Shown piece by piece: positions 1-12,141 of a stretch of DNA of 64,000 nucleotides (position 1 is its first letter; each line of letters starts with the position of its first letter). The notes below the pieces were generated by a model. The model was not told the DNA's origin, did no database searches, and saw nothing but the letters and a program-made list of their open reading frames with translations. This DNA comes from Hofstenia miamia (taxonomy: Eukaryota; Xenacoelomorpha; Acoela; Hofsteniidae), in assembly GCA_900660155.1 (NCBI GenBank), contig CABFPE010000709.1:84900-148899 (forward strand), given 5' to 3'. Both the position numbers and the translations under genes were made by a program.

Positions 1-463
1 ATAGTTTTACGGTAATGGCTAATTTTAATATCATGCAAATGCAGTTAGTGTCAACGCCCGGTTGCTTTATTAAATCAAAACAACAAACACTTTACAAAAT
101 TGAGTTTAAGTCAGTTACAACTTTACTTGAGTGCACGCACTGAGCTAACGTAAGGTACACATAATTAATTCCAGTTGAGCTGAGGTGGTGCCGTGGACTC
201 AACCATCGTTGTAGAAGGAGAGGAGCTGTGTTGTGGAGATCGGCTTTGGGCAGTAGCCCATGGAAGAACTGAAGAGGAAACATCTTACTGCTTTGTCACC
301 TAAACAGTGATAGTCAATACTCAATTATTTGATTAACATAACTAGTTAATAATAGAGAAAGGTCTGATGATTCAACAACTTGGTAACACCTCACCCACGA
401 TTTACCGAGCACTCATTATCAGTAATCAGACACGGCGTAATAAGCTAGGTGGAGGATGTTACA
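1..463 (+). mobile_element. Partial solo LTR of a 1.1-kb Gypsy LTR family, cut by the window edge
   Basis: The sequence matches the last ~450 bp of the LTR at 7848-8985, including the shared terminal segment that ends GGTGGAGGATGTTACA-like at 463. It lies in the opposite orientation to the minus-strand Gypsy element that it interrupts inside the RNase H region. The base run CTAT follows it at 464-467. The same CTAT precedes the LTR that starts at 10329, so the two LTR pieces look like the two sides of one insertion event. Its left part is outside the window. Confidence 0.85.
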
Positions 464-1740
464 CTATGCCCACTCTGAATTCTCTACCAATCAGAAAATG
501 CCTAAATTTTTTAATGCTCTCAATTAATGCCAGCATTTCCACCTTTGTTGATCCATAGTTTTCCTCACTTGCTTTTAATTTTCAACTAAAAAATTGTATA
601 GGGACCTCCTTTCCATCTTTCATTTGTCCCAATGTGGCTCTGATTGCCACTTTACTCCCATCACAATCCAATATGAACTGTTCATTGTAGTCCAGTGTAT
701 TTAGAGATGGTAACTTAGCTAACTCTTTGATGTTGTCTAGCTCCTCCTGTTCTTGCCATGTCCATTCAAATGGTACTGATTTCCTCATTAGTTTGGTCAT
801 CTTTGCTGTCTTGCCAGCTATATTTGGGATGACGGTGCCATAGTAATTGAAGAATCCCATTATTCTTTGTATGTCCTTCTTGTTGTTGGGTTTTTCTATT
901 TTCTGGATCATTTCCCTCACATTATCTTTCATACATATCCTGCCTTTCTCGATTGTTCTTCCCAGGAATACTATTTTTTATTTTAGAATATCACACTTGT
1001 TCCCATTAATACAGAGTCCTGTATTCTCTAATATTGTTAGAGTTCATTATAATTTTTCTAGATGTTCTTGGATAGTATTGCTCATTACTGCTATGTTGTC
1101 TATATGTACATCAACTCTGTCTTCCATTCTGTGTGTTTTGTTCTTCAGCACTTTTGTGATATATCTTTGAAAGGCTGCCAGTGCATTGCATAGTCTGAAT
1201 GCCATATATATCCATTATTACAGCCCATATAGTGTTATGAATACTGTTTTCTTGATATCATCTTCCATCTTCACTTGCTAATAGGCTTTGCATAAATCTA
1301 GCATTGTGAAATACTTATGCTTACTTGACTCATACAGCATGTCCTCTATCTGTGGCAGGGGTATGAGTCTTTTTTTGTTACTTTGTTCAATTTGTGAAAG
1401 TCTATACATAGGCGATATTTGTCTCATTGCTTCAAAAATATGGTAGGTGCTGCATATGGGCTTTCACTTGGACAGATGATCTTATTGTTGATTAATTCCT
1501 CTAGTATGAGGTTGTATTCATCTTTTATCTGCTCTGTTACCCTTCTGACCAGCAGCTTAATGGGTTTGTCCATTGTTTTGACTATTCTGTGTTTTTCACC
1601 CACTGCTTGTCCCATGCTTATCTCTCTGTAATTGAATATACATTTGTGTTTTTCCAACAGTTTCCTCAATCTCATGATTTCTTGCTCCCCCAAGTGGAGA
1701 TAATCTTCATTTCTTATTTCAGGTGTTCTATATGTGTCTT
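464..1740 (-). pseudogene. Gypsy reverse transcriptase and start of RNase H, remnant
   Basis: The minus strand shows the N-terminal RT block (HRIVKTMDKPIKLLVRRV...) and the 'YAAPTIFLKQ' strand typical of Gypsy RT. After the polymerase fingers and palm comes the connection to RNase H with the 'FILDCDGSKVAIRATLGQ' strand, which resembles the DAS-x-x-G-A-x-L-x-Q block. The remnant ends at a solo LTR in the RNase H region. The encoded enzyme copies element RNA into DNA. Fossil, broken. Confidence 0.85.
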
Positions 1741-1879
1741 CTTCATTTGCTTTTGTCCCTATGCCCTTGAGTCAGCCTTTGGGAGTACTCATGACTTTGA
1801 CAGTGTTTGTCCACTTGCCCTTGAGTTGGCCATGTGGAGTACTTTCCATTTTCATTTGCTTGTCCTTGAGTCAACATGC

Positions 1880-2580
1880 AAATTACTCACTCCATTGTTG
1901 TCCTCTATCACCTTCCAAATGAGTCTGATGTTGGATTTGATGTATTTTCTGTATATCCTTACTTGAGATTTCTTTAGATTAACATTTTGGTTTGTTGTGT
2001 TGAGGATTGGTATTCTCCCTTTTCCATTCTTGACTTTGCACACACTGGATGGCATTGATACTCTCTTGGTGTTAATTCCTTTATTATCATATAGCATCAT
2101 GTTGGCTGTTATTGCATCATCTGTCTCTATTGTGTGCATCTTCCATTGATGAGGCTGTAGGTGAATATCTTCCTGCAATTTGAGTGTGATTGTTTTGTGT
2201 CTTCCTTGTTCCTCTTCAATTTCAATTTCTTCCTCTCTAACTTTTATATTCCTATTTGTGTAGTTGATAACACATCCATTTTTTGTCAGAAAGTCATTGC
2301 CCAATATAACTTCATATGGTAGCAGATTGTTGTGAGTATCCACCACCACTAGCAATTGCTCAAATGTCATGTTCACTATTCTCATCTGCACTGTGTTTAT
2401 TATCCCTTTTGTGTCAATATATTCTCCCAATGCATTGATTAGTCATTTGTTGTTCAGATCTTTGCTTTTAAAACCCAACTTCATTGTGCATTCATCTGTG
2501 ATTATTGATGTTGCTGCTCCAGTATCAATTGTTGCCTTCATCATTACTCTGTTAATTGCTATCATTATTGTATTTATCTT
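1880..2580 (-). pseudogene. Gypsy aspartic protease remnant
   Basis: The minus strand carries ATIDTGAATSIIT, the D-T-G active-site motif of retropepsins, followed about 70 residues later by VILGNDFL, the second conserved block of Gypsy proteases. It follows the gag zinc knuckle, as expected. The protein would cleave the gag-pol polyprotein. It is old and broken. Confidence 0.8.
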
Positions 2581-2639
2581 GTCAAGGTTGGCACTCCAAC
2601 AAGTTTTCTGACTCCTCATTGGTTGGTGATGCTTTATCC

Positions 2640-4015
2640 ATTTTGTTTTTTGATTCTAACATGTCTTTCTCATCATAATAAGCTTCCTCATCTCTGATTA
2701 CATTGTGACCCTTCTGTCCACACCCATAGCACTTGATATCTTTTTCTCTCACTTTTCTAGTTTTACCATCCTTTACTTTGATCCTTATGATTTTCTCTGG
2801 TTTACTTTCAGTATAGGGTTTGCTTAGAGGTTATGGTTTAAGGTTTTTCTCCATGTCAATGTTTCTCTATGCCAGGCAGCTTTCTTGTAGATTCATGCAG
2901 TATTCTTGATTGTTGCTTGTATGTTGACTGCCTTCTGAATCATTTTTCCAACTTGTTGTCTACATTGCACTTGATTTCAAACTGTGTTTTGATACTCTCT
3001 GGCATTCCCTTGCAAATATGTGAAAATAAATCATATTTTGAGTATCTGTTTTCTCTTGAACTCAGCATTGCTTATTGCTCAACCTGTTGGATGTTGTTTC
3101 ATATATCATCAGTTTACTTCATTTTAGTTGTGTCTAAGATTATTCAGTACTGGTTGTTAAAACTTTCATTTTCATAGTAGTCTACAAAGTCACCTATAAG
3201 TAGTTTGTAATTCCTTTTTGTTTCCATATCCAGCAGTAAGTAGTGTTGGTAGGCTGTTCCCATCAGGTATAATGGTAATCTTGCTGCTGCTGCTTGCTGA
3301 CTCACTTTACTTTCTGCCATTGTGATTTTGAACATTTACAGCCACTTGACAAATGTTGGATTATATCCATCTACCCTCCCATTGAATTTTGGTAGTGTCA
3401 CTTTGCAGGGTATAGTGTTGTTAGTTGTATTCCATGGTAGTATTGAGCTTTTATATTTCAGTTTATTGTGATTTCTGATTGTATCCTCCTCCTGTAGTTG
3501 GGTGGTCACTGCCTTCATAATTTCATTTATAAATTTCTGTTTGTCAACATCTATGTCTTTGTCTGATTCCTTGTATGTCATTCTTTTGTCAGCTGGCATA
3601 TGTGGTGCCTGCAATTTGCTCTCCATTCTTGATTGAAATTGTATTTCATAGGTCTGTATGTTCCCTCAGCTTTCCTCTTCAGTTAACTGTAGCAATCTCA
3701 ATTTATCTTTTAGTTGCTAAAGTTCTCCTGCTTGTAAATCATTATCTTCAATCAACTGTCTGTTCACTCTTTCCAATTGCTGATATTTTTCTTGCCATTG
3801 TTGATTTTGTTCCAAGAACCTTTTGGTGGACTTTGATAATTGTTGTGTGAGAATTTTGATCTCGTTTTGAAATAGTTCACTCTGCTGATCTAGGTGCATT
3901 TCCATGTCTAATTTGATTTCATTTAAGATAATCTCACTCTGTTGCTCCATCTGCTTGAATTTATCTGTTAGCTGTTCTATTTCATTTTCTTGACTCTTGA
4001 CTCCTTTTTAGCATG
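2640..4015 (-). pseudogene. Gypsy gag remnant with coiled coil and zinc knuckle
   Basis: The N-terminal part (about 3950-3717) is rich in Gln, Glu and Leu heptads and is predicted by eye to be a coiled coil. The middle part (3626-3144) has the hydrophobic/Trp pattern of a Gypsy capsid region, with a sequence like LPKFNGRVDGYNPTFVKWL. The C-terminal part ends in CYGCGQKGHN, a nucleic-acid-binding zinc knuckle. In Gypsy elements this protein forms the particle. The fossil is broken. No cellular gene is implied. Confidence 0.8.
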
Positions 4016-4478
4016 TCGATTATTTCCTGGGGGCTTGTCAGGGGGGGTCAGTGTAGAGACTGTAATTCTGTATAGGGGATGAGTTTTCACCAGAATATGG
4101 TGATGATCTAGTAGTTCTAGGGGTTAATACCCTAGGTGTTGTTTTCTTTGCACTGCCCTTTTCCCCTTTTGTCATATTTTCTTTACAGGTTTGTAGTGGT
4201 GCCACTTCATGTTCACAATTCCCAGACCTTGTTGAAGTGCACTATTTTAGGTTTGGGTAAATCTCTTCATTTACTGTTTTACTTCTAATGTAGTTGTCCT
4301 ATTGCTCATACTTCCACTTTACTTGTAGATATGTCAAAGTGTGCAGATTGTTCCACTGAATGTTTCTTTCATTTTAAAAGAGATTCCTTCTGTTCTGTTA
4401 AAAAGCAAACTATTTTACTCCAGTAGATAAAAGAAATTCTTTTCCAATGGTTGTTGTTCTTGGCTGTCACAGTTGCCA

Positions 4479-5580
4479 TGTAACAATCCTCTACCAGGCA
4501 TTATTATGGTTTGTCCTTTGTTACTGTATAGCATTGGTTGCATGTTTGCAGGTAGGGATTTACTAACTTAACACTGCTTTAGCCCTTATGGCTTTCCATT
4601 AACTTAACTTAATGAGATTTAACTATTCACTATTTAGGTGATGAAGCCCTGTAGCATCTCCTCCAATGATTGATAGTGGGCACCTGCCTGAAGCTGATCT
4701 CCACATCCAGTTTCAATTGTTTACCAAGGATCCACTTGGTTGAGTTCCACCTCTCAGCTCATCAATGTAATTTATGTGTACCCTATCTTAGCTTGGTGTA
4801 TACTCAAGACAAGACACAATTTGACTTAGTATCTTTTTGAAAAGTGTTTCATGTTCATGCAACCAGACTTGTTACTAGCTCCTGTACTAATCTTACATGT
4901 AGCCATTACCAAAATAAATTGGCTTTAATAACTAGTTAATTATTAGCAGCTCAGTCATATTATCAGTCACATTATAGTCAACAATTTGGATCTAAAATAG
5001 TATAGATATAATTCCTAGATTTCAGTCATCCAACAACATTTCAAATCTGCTATAATTAATACATGTAGCAATGTTAGCCAACTAAACAAGAGAAAAAGCC
5101 CTATGCCTAACATATGTGCACTTTTGTGATCTGGCACAAGGACCCTAGAATTGATCTCATGATGGATCCAGACCACTAATAAACACCACTTGTTTAGCTC
5201 AACATTCTATTGAATAATCAAACCATATCAAGAAAATAATATAAGAATTCCAAATGAATTTCTTTATCAATTGCTTACAATGGTTTTAATCTATTTATTT
5301 TTTGGAAAAGTATATGTTGATTTCAAATTTAAAATGTTCATCTGCCAAGATGGTGGCTAAAAATAATCAAAGCAACTTTGCCCCCTCAGTTTTGACAAAA
5401 GTATTATTATTGACAGATACTAATCTCTCATAATTGACACTTGTTCTTACTTGGTTGCATAACACAAATTAATCTAAACCTATCATATATTTTTACAATG
5501 TTTTTTTATCATAATTGTTTTCGATCTTATTCTCCTTCTAAATTGATGTTAGCAGCTTAGTTAATTTGGATGATGCTACA
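4479..5580 (-). repeat. Full LTR (about 1.1 kb) shared by two Gypsy halves
   Basis: On the minus strand it reads TGTAGCATCATCC-like at 5580 to GGTAGAGGATTGTTACA at 4479, with TG...CA ends. It is a near-identical inverted copy of 22168-23271. Unlike the solo LTRs it has no matching 4-base flanks. On its gag side lies a TGG-starting primer site, and on its other side lies a purine tract (TTAGGAGGGCG at 5581-5591, minus strand). It therefore acts as 3' LTR for the sequence at 5581-7847 and 5' LTR for the gag half. This is the layout of tandem elements sharing one LTR, or of a one-LTR circle. Confidence 0.85.
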
Positions 5581-7847
5581 CGCCCTCCTAAGCTTGCGTT
5601 ATTTTTAGCACAGCTCACTCTATATTTACTAAGGTGTCTGCTTTCCATATTATCGATCCCGCCTCTTGACCTTGCCATTTAGTTTTTTCAAATTCAGATT
5701 GCTTGGTCATTTTTAAGACTGCCTCTCTTTCTAGTGCTGTCTCGAATTTCTTGGCTTTTGTTAATTTGTTTCTCATATGTCATGAAATCAGTAGTTTAAT
5801 GTCTTTATCCTGAGTTATGAATATAGCCAGTATCCATACTGTTGTTCTATATCAAATCTCTGGCGCATTTTTCTCTTTGAATATTAACTGCCGGAAGTCC
5901 TTCTTTGTGTTTAGTTAATATGCCCAGTTTACTTTCATGAGTGCCAATTCTATTGATTTGTAGAATTTCCTTGATGGTGCTTCTATCCTTATTTCTGACC
6001 AATTCTCCTCTATTTTTTTCTATAGTTTCATATTTTTCCAGATCTTCTGGATTTATTGGAGGTGTTCCTGCCTCTGTGTTAGGCTACATTTAATGAATAG
6101 TGTGTTAGCATTTTCAACACCTTCTCTGTCCATCATCAATTCTATTGGTTCCATTTGTTTGTATAAGTAGAGCACGATGCATGGGTCTACCATTATTCTG
6201 TAGATCTGCACCCAGTAGTCTATTTGTAGATCAAATCTAATTAGTTCCAATGTGATTGTATCTGTTGGTGTTTTTTCCCAGGGGAATATATTTTCTGTCT
6301 GCATGCATGCATCTAATAAGTGTTTGGGAATGTCATCAATCATTGATCTCATGATTATTACCTCTCACCTTCTGCACCTTTGCCATTCTTAATGTTTGAT
6401 CTACGTGTTTCTCCAGGTTCTTATTACATTCTTGCTCTTTCAAGACATGTATGATAGTCAAGTTGTCTTTATCCATATTTATCTCTGGGATCTCCGCTAT
6501 TTGATCTTTATAGGCCATTATGGCTTGCGTCATTTCTAATGTGAATTCTTCATCAAATATTATGTGCACTGTTCTACGCATGTAGGGCCTCTCCAAAGTT
6601 TCATTCATTTCTCGTGGGTAGCTTATTATCACATTTACTTTTGGCCTGTTATTTGCATCCAGTACTAGTGGTAGGTTTCTTTCCTCGGTTTTCATGATTT
6701 TCCTGATGTGCAATTTTGTTTCTGGTGACAATTTCTTGAAAGCATTATAATGCATCTTTGTTGTTCCAATAATATAAGGGTGCAGCATTTCTCCATTGAT
6801 CTTAGTTATTTGCTTTTCTCTTTCCTTAGATCGTATTGTTCTCTCCAAGGTAGTGTCTCAGAGGGCATGTAGCTGCTTCATCCATAATGGTAATTTGCTG
6901 GTGCTTGGTTCACAGTCCATGGTCTGCAAATCTGTGCTGATGGTTTCTAGTGCCTCACCCTTGAATCAGTTCACAGTTACTCCCATTGGCACTTGACCAG
7001 TTGTGGTTATTGTGGAGATGATGTCAGCCTTAAATTGCTTTCATATCTCTATGGTTCTTCCACCACTTACACCTTCCCCTGGAGCTCCAAGTGTCTCACT
7101 GCCCTTGAATTGGCATCGTGGACTCTCAGAAGGAAAGTTGTGCTGCTGTGCACCAGTTCTTTGTGTGCCCAAATCAGCTGTGCAGATTTCTGTTGGGAGA
7201 TGCTATTTGTCTATTTGTCTCTCTGCCCTTGAATTGGCCTTGAGGACTACTAAGACGCCTTCTCACTCTATGCTGTCTATTCATTGGCTCTTCATTCTCA
7301 TCCCTTCTACCCTTGAATCAATATCCAGTTTGAGAACTTCTGCATAATCTCCTTCTCCTGTTTGTGGCTAAGAGCTCCTTCTGTTGTTGATTCCATCACA
7401 CTCTCTTACTCATCAGTGGGTGCATCATGGCCTTCTAGTTTCCTAAATTCAGTTAGTAAATTTAAATCCCATATTTCAGGGTTATATATAGGTTTATTTC
7501 TTGCTGTTCTTTGGGGCAGCACCCTTTCTCTTATATTTTCATCTCTGATATCGACTGTAAATTCCTCATTGAATTCTTTTTTGGGTAAACTGTCTAAATT
7601 GCACACATCATAGATAATGTCATTGCCATTAATTTGGCATATTTTGAACTCAGCATTTTTGTCTATCTTCATTTCTTCAATGTCCACCATTGCTCTTTTC
7701 AGATTTTGAAAATATAACAGTCTGTCATTATCTAACATATATTTGTTATTTGGTAATGTTTGTGTTATTGTGTGGGGTCTGGACCATACTGCTTTTAGTT
7801 TTCAGACTTGGTTTGTGTTTGTGAGTTTCATTGGTGTGAACACATAT
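5581..7847 (-). mobile_element. Gypsy element, second half: integrase C-terminus and conserved ORF X, broken
   Basis: Starting next to the solo LTR at 7848, the minus strand codes for the integrase C-terminal tail (WSRPHTITQTLP, then LLYFQNLKRA), a spacer with short repeated units (about 7330-6900) and then ORF X. ORF X pieces at 6848-6336 and 6352-6053 contain LHPYIIG, VNVIISYP and TVHIIFDEEF blocks. The same blocks occur after integrase at 19776-20327 (plus strand) and 41585-41178 (minus strand). No membrane segment or signal peptide is seen, so a classical envelope is unlikely. The function is unknown. Fossil with several breaks. Confidence 0.8.
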
Positions 7848-8985
7848 TGTAGCATCATCCCAAAACGAATAGCTGCAGGAATAACGTTGAACGATTATAG
7901 TAATTAAAATTAGTTGTAAAAATTAGTTAATGATTCTATTCATTTTTGTAAGATGCAACTAAGCTACAATATTGTGCAAATTAAGGAAAACAGGTTAGCC
8001 GATTAAGTAAAAATTTGACAAAGTGAAACAAGCGAAATAATGCTTACGAATGAACAGCCATATTGGCAGACGAATCATTTGAAATTCAAATCAGCAGGTA
8101 CTTCTAAGATTTTAAATAAATAGCTTTGAATTTGATTAAAAAATTGATGAACAATAAATTCTTCGGAGTTTATTTTATTTACATTTCTTCATTATCTGGT
8201 TTGATTATTTAATAACATGTTCAGCTAAGCAAGTTGTGTCGAGTAGTGGCTGGATTCCATCACGGGATCGATTCGAAGGGTCCTTGTGCCAGTCACGAAA
8301 CCACACTTATGTTACGGTTAGGAGATTTTCGATTCTTGCTTAGTCTGACTATCGATCTATACATGTATGAAATAATGAAAGCCTGAAACGACTGGATAGT
8401 CGAAACCTAAGCATATATATCCATTCTTAATAGTAGGAGACTCAACTATAATCGACCAAATAAATGACTCTACATGTAACATTATTAAATGTAAGTGTAG
8501 GAAACTGCAATATTATTAATTAGATCACAAAGCCAGTAATTTTACAGTAATGGCTACTTTAATATCATTTGAATGCAGTTAGTGTCAATGCCTGGTTGCT
8601 TTATTCAATCAAATCAACAAACACTTACAACACTGAGTTTAAGTCAGTTACAACTTAACGTGAGTACACACACTGAGCTAAAGTAAGGTTCACATAATTA
8701 GTTCCAATTGAGCTGAGACAGTGGATGCAGTCACCGTTAATCAAGAGGAGGAACTGTGCTGTGGTGATCGGCTTCGGGCAGAGGCCCAGAGAAGAATTGA
8801 AGAGGAAACGTCACACGGCTCCATCACCTAAACAGTGATAATTATTATTCGATTAACCTAACTAGTTAACAAGAAAGGAAAAGTTTGGCAGTTTGATGAT
8901 CTAGTAACTCCTCACCCGCAATTTACTGAGTGATAATCATCAATAGTGATACACGGTGCAAATAGGCCAGGTGGAGGATGTTACA
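7848..8985 (+). mobile_element. Solo LTR nested in the integrase region, 4-base target duplication ATAT
   Basis: It starts TGTAGCATCATCC and ends GGTGGAGGATGTTACA, 1,138 bp, flanked by ATAT at 7844-7847 and ATAT at 8986-8989. It lies opposite to the host Gypsy element and splits its integrase coding region. It belongs to the same LTR family as 4479-5580 but to a visibly different subfamily. It is closer to the pieces at 1-463 and 10329-10706. A solo LTR is what remains after recombination between the two LTRs of a full copy. Confidence 0.92.
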
Positions 8986-8989
8986 ATAT

Positions 8990-10328
8990 ACCTTGTCTCC
9001 TACCCTATGTGCGTGTCCATAGATTTTTTTATTATAATTGCATTGTTGTCTCACAGCCAATTTCTTTATGTTGAAACACATTGTTTTGTGGATCCCTTTA
9101 ATCTGCTTTCTTAGTTGATTTACATACTCATTGTCTCAAGTTTTGCTGTAATTGGCATACTGCAATGATAATGGTGTTGCTGATTTTCTTCCAAACATTG
9201 CTTTGAATGGTGTCACTGCTGTTGTCACATACACTGACGTATTATAATTATGCTCTACCATCTCAATGACTTCTCTCCATTTATTTCCTCCTATTCTTGA
9301 TGTTGCCACCCTGATTAACTTAGTTAGCTTTTGATTGAGTTGCTCTATGGCTCTGTTGGCCTGTGGGTGGTAGGCTGTTGTCCATTTGCTCACTATTTCC
9401 AGAAGCTTTGCCATTTCTTGAAAAAGCCTGCTCTCAAATTGGGGCCCCTTATCTATTATTATTGTTTCCATTGGGCCAAATCATAAAATCCATTCTATCA
9501 GTACTAATTCTGCTGTTGTTTCTGCTGCCATATTTCTGATTGGAATCATTCTTGCATATTTTGTAAAGTTGTTGACCATTACCAGTAAGTGTTGGTAACC
9601 CTCGTCATCTTTTGACAAAATCTCACTCAATTGTGTCATGATAATCTTTTCTAGTGGTGCTCTCTCTGTCAGAAAATGCTGTTTATTGTGTAATAGACAT
9701 GTGCTACACTTGTTGATTATGTCCTTGATGATTTTCTTAATGCTGTTGTTATAAATCTTGCATTAAAGGTTTTCTCTGTTTGTGTGATTCCCAAGTGGCC
9801 CCTTTTGTGTATCTTTCTTATCAACTCCCTCTTAAAATAGTCATGTATCATGATTCTGTTGTTGTTAGCTTCTATGTACAGTAATCCATTTCTGTTTATT
9901 CTCCACTTGTGCTGTTCATAGTACCCTGCAGTTAATTTCAACAGTGTTATTTGGGGTTCTCTTATCTTTTTTATGATTTTGCTGAGGATCACATCATCCC
10001 CCTGTTTTTCCACTATTTCCTGTTTGGATATTTCTTCCCTCATCAGTATCAGTGGGACCACTTGGCCTTTCTTTTCCACGTTTATGTCCAGCAGTCCCTC
10101 ATATTCAGTGTGTGGCAGGAATTAGAACTGTTTTTTCTCTCCATCTAATTTTGCTGCATCTCCTTGGTATTCTGGTAATAATGTCCAGAAGTCCACATTG
10201 TTGTGTAGAGTGCCTTTCCTATTTTCAATTGAAAACGTAAATTCATTCAAATATTCAGTCCATTGTGACACTATTGCAGACTTATCCCCTGAGAACATCT
10301 TTAGCCAAGCTAGTCTGCTGTTGTCTAT
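8990..10328 (-). mobile_element. Gypsy RNase H end and integrase, broken
   Basis: The minus strand carries an RNase H tail (SRLAWLKMFSG, then the IENRKGTLHNNVDF block typical of Gypsy RNase H ends), an integrase zinc-binding region (H...H near 9840-9780, with RKIHKRGHLGITQTEKTF) and the integrase core with DKGPQFESRLF and WTTAYHPQANRAIEQLNQKL. These are hallmarks of a Ty3/Gypsy integrase. It is bounded by two nested LTRs (8985 and 10329). It is a fossil with several breaks. Confidence 0.88.
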
Positions 10329-10706
10329 TGTAGCATCATCCAAAAAGCAACTAAGCTGAACAACGTCGAATGATTATTATTAATTGAAATTAATTGTAAA
10401 AATTTAGGTAATGATCTTTAGTTATTTTTGTAAAATGCAACTAAGATTTAATATTGTTCAAAATAAGAAAACTTGTTAGCCGATCAAGAAACAATTGACA
10501 AATTAAATTGAGCGAACTAACGCTTACGTATGAACAGCCATATTGGCAGATGAATCATTTGAAATTTAAAATCGGCAGGTACTTTTGTAGAAATTTTATA
10601 AATAGCTTTGATTCAACCATAATTTTGATGAACAATAAATTCTTCGGAGTTTATTTAATTTTCATTTCTACTTTATCTGGTTTGATTATTTAATAAAATG
10701 TACAGC
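10329..10706 (+). mobile_element. Partial solo LTR running into the assembly gap
   Basis: It begins TGTAGCATCATCC and matches the first ~380 bp of the LTR at 7848-8985. It is preceded by CTAT at 10325-10328, the same four bases that follow the LTR end at 463. The rest is lost in the gap that follows. Confidence 0.88.
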
Positions 10707-11706
10707 NNNNNNNNNNNNNNNNNNNNNNNNNNNNNNNNNNNNNNNNNNNNNNNNNNNNNNNNNNNNNNNNNNNNNNNNNNNNNNNNNNNNNNNNNNNNNN
10801 NNNNNNNNNNNNNNNNNNNNNNNNNNNNNNNNNNNNNNNNNNNNNNNNNNNNNNNNNNNNNNNNNNNNNNNNNNNNNNNNNNNNNNNNNNNNNNNNNNNN
10901 NNNNNNNNNNNNNNNNNNNNNNNNNNNNNNNNNNNNNNNNNNNNNNNNNNNNNNNNNNNNNNNNNNNNNNNNNNNNNNNNNNNNNNNNNNNNNNNNNNNN
11001 NNNNNNNNNNNNNNNNNNNNNNNNNNNNNNNNNNNNNNNNNNNNNNNNNNNNNNNNNNNNNNNNNNNNNNNNNNNNNNNNNNNNNNNNNNNNNNNNNNNN
11101 NNNNNNNNNNNNNNNNNNNNNNNNNNNNNNNNNNNNNNNNNNNNNNNNNNNNNNNNNNNNNNNNNNNNNNNNNNNNNNNNNNNNNNNNNNNNNNNNNNNN
11201 NNNNNNNNNNNNNNNNNNNNNNNNNNNNNNNNNNNNNNNNNNNNNNNNNNNNNNNNNNNNNNNNNNNNNNNNNNNNNNNNNNNNNNNNNNNNNNNNNNNN
11301 NNNNNNNNNNNNNNNNNNNNNNNNNNNNNNNNNNNNNNNNNNNNNNNNNNNNNNNNNNNNNNNNNNNNNNNNNNNNNNNNNNNNNNNNNNNNNNNNNNNN
11401 NNNNNNNNNNNNNNNNNNNNNNNNNNNNNNNNNNNNNNNNNNNNNNNNNNNNNNNNNNNNNNNNNNNNNNNNNNNNNNNNNNNNNNNNNNNNNNNNNNNN
11501 NNNNNNNNNNNNNNNNNNNNNNNNNNNNNNNNNNNNNNNNNNNNNNNNNNNNNNNNNNNNNNNNNNNNNNNNNNNNNNNNNNNNNNNNNNNNNNNNNNNN
11601 NNNNNNNNNNNNNNNNNNNNNNNNNNNNNNNNNNNNNNNNNNNNNNNNNNNNNNNNNNNNNNNNNNNNNNNNNNNNNNNNNNNNNNNNNNNNNNNNNNNN
11701 NNNNNN
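10707..11706. other. Assembly gap, 1,000 N
   Basis: Exactly 1,000 N, so the length is a placeholder. It starts inside a repeated LTR, a likely place for assembly failure or misjoining. Open frames drawn through it are meaningless. Confidence 1.
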
Positions 11707-12117
11707 TGTGAAATGCTTAACATCCATAATCAATATCCTATCAAAAGGATTTGTGAACAAAAGCTCAGAACTGTCGATATCCGAATTTAAAAAAAACTTG
11801 CAAAATATTGCTAAATATAGCTTGATGTATTGATTTTAATATTCTCTGATGCATTATATACTAAACACTATTTTTAAATAAATTCATTGAGCATATTTTA
11901 TATGTAAAACTAGATGTTTTTTGTTGTTATTTGGGTATTAAGGTAATTCTAAATTTATTTAATTCATTTATAAAACATTAATGCAATTATTCACATTTAA
12001 ACAACAATTTTGTAAGTCGTACATTGAGAAGTTTAATTTTAGTGTTTAACATTTTGGGCCTTCAACGATTTTCAGAAATTAGTCGTGTTCATGTCCTTAT
12101 TGTTAAGTACTCCTTGA
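11707..12117. other. AT-rich sequence, nothing recognised
   Basis: No open frame, repeat or element end is evident. The sequence does not continue the LTR that enters the gap, so either the gap hides a junction or the contigs on its two sides are not truly adjacent. Confidence 0.6.
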
Positions 12118-12140
12118 TATATATATATATATATATATAT
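12118..12140. repeat. (TA)n microsatellite beside a mariner-type element
   Basis: A pure TA run lies directly next to the inverted repeat at 12142. A second TA-rich run lies at 12534-12580 on the other side. The two probably were one microsatellite split by the insertion at TA. Confidence 0.9.
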
Positions 12141-12141
12141 A

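Larger units (their letters stand above)
464..4478 (-). mobile_element. Gypsy/Ty3 element, first half (gag, protease, RT, start of RNase H), broken
   Basis: Read on the minus strand from the LTR at 4479. A primer-binding-site-like TGGCAACTGTGACAG lies directly beside the LTR. Then come a coiled-coil gag region (about 4015-3144), a CCHC-type zinc knuckle with CYGCGQKGH near 2730-2700, an aspartic protease with DTGA near 2515 and a GNDFL motif, a reverse transcriptase (1700-580) and the start of RNase H, where the solo LTR interrupts it. The order gag-PR-RT-RH is the Ty3/Gypsy (Metaviridae) order. It is a fossil with several breaks. A spacer between protease and RT (1740-1870) carries short repeated units. 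Confidence 0.9.

Noticed and set aside
92-283. Short frames inside the LTRs
   Set aside because: They lie within non-coding LTR sequence and are not kept in the sister LTRs.
10686-11760. Long open frames across the N runs (also 50227-51391)
   Set aside because: They exist only because N is translated without stops.
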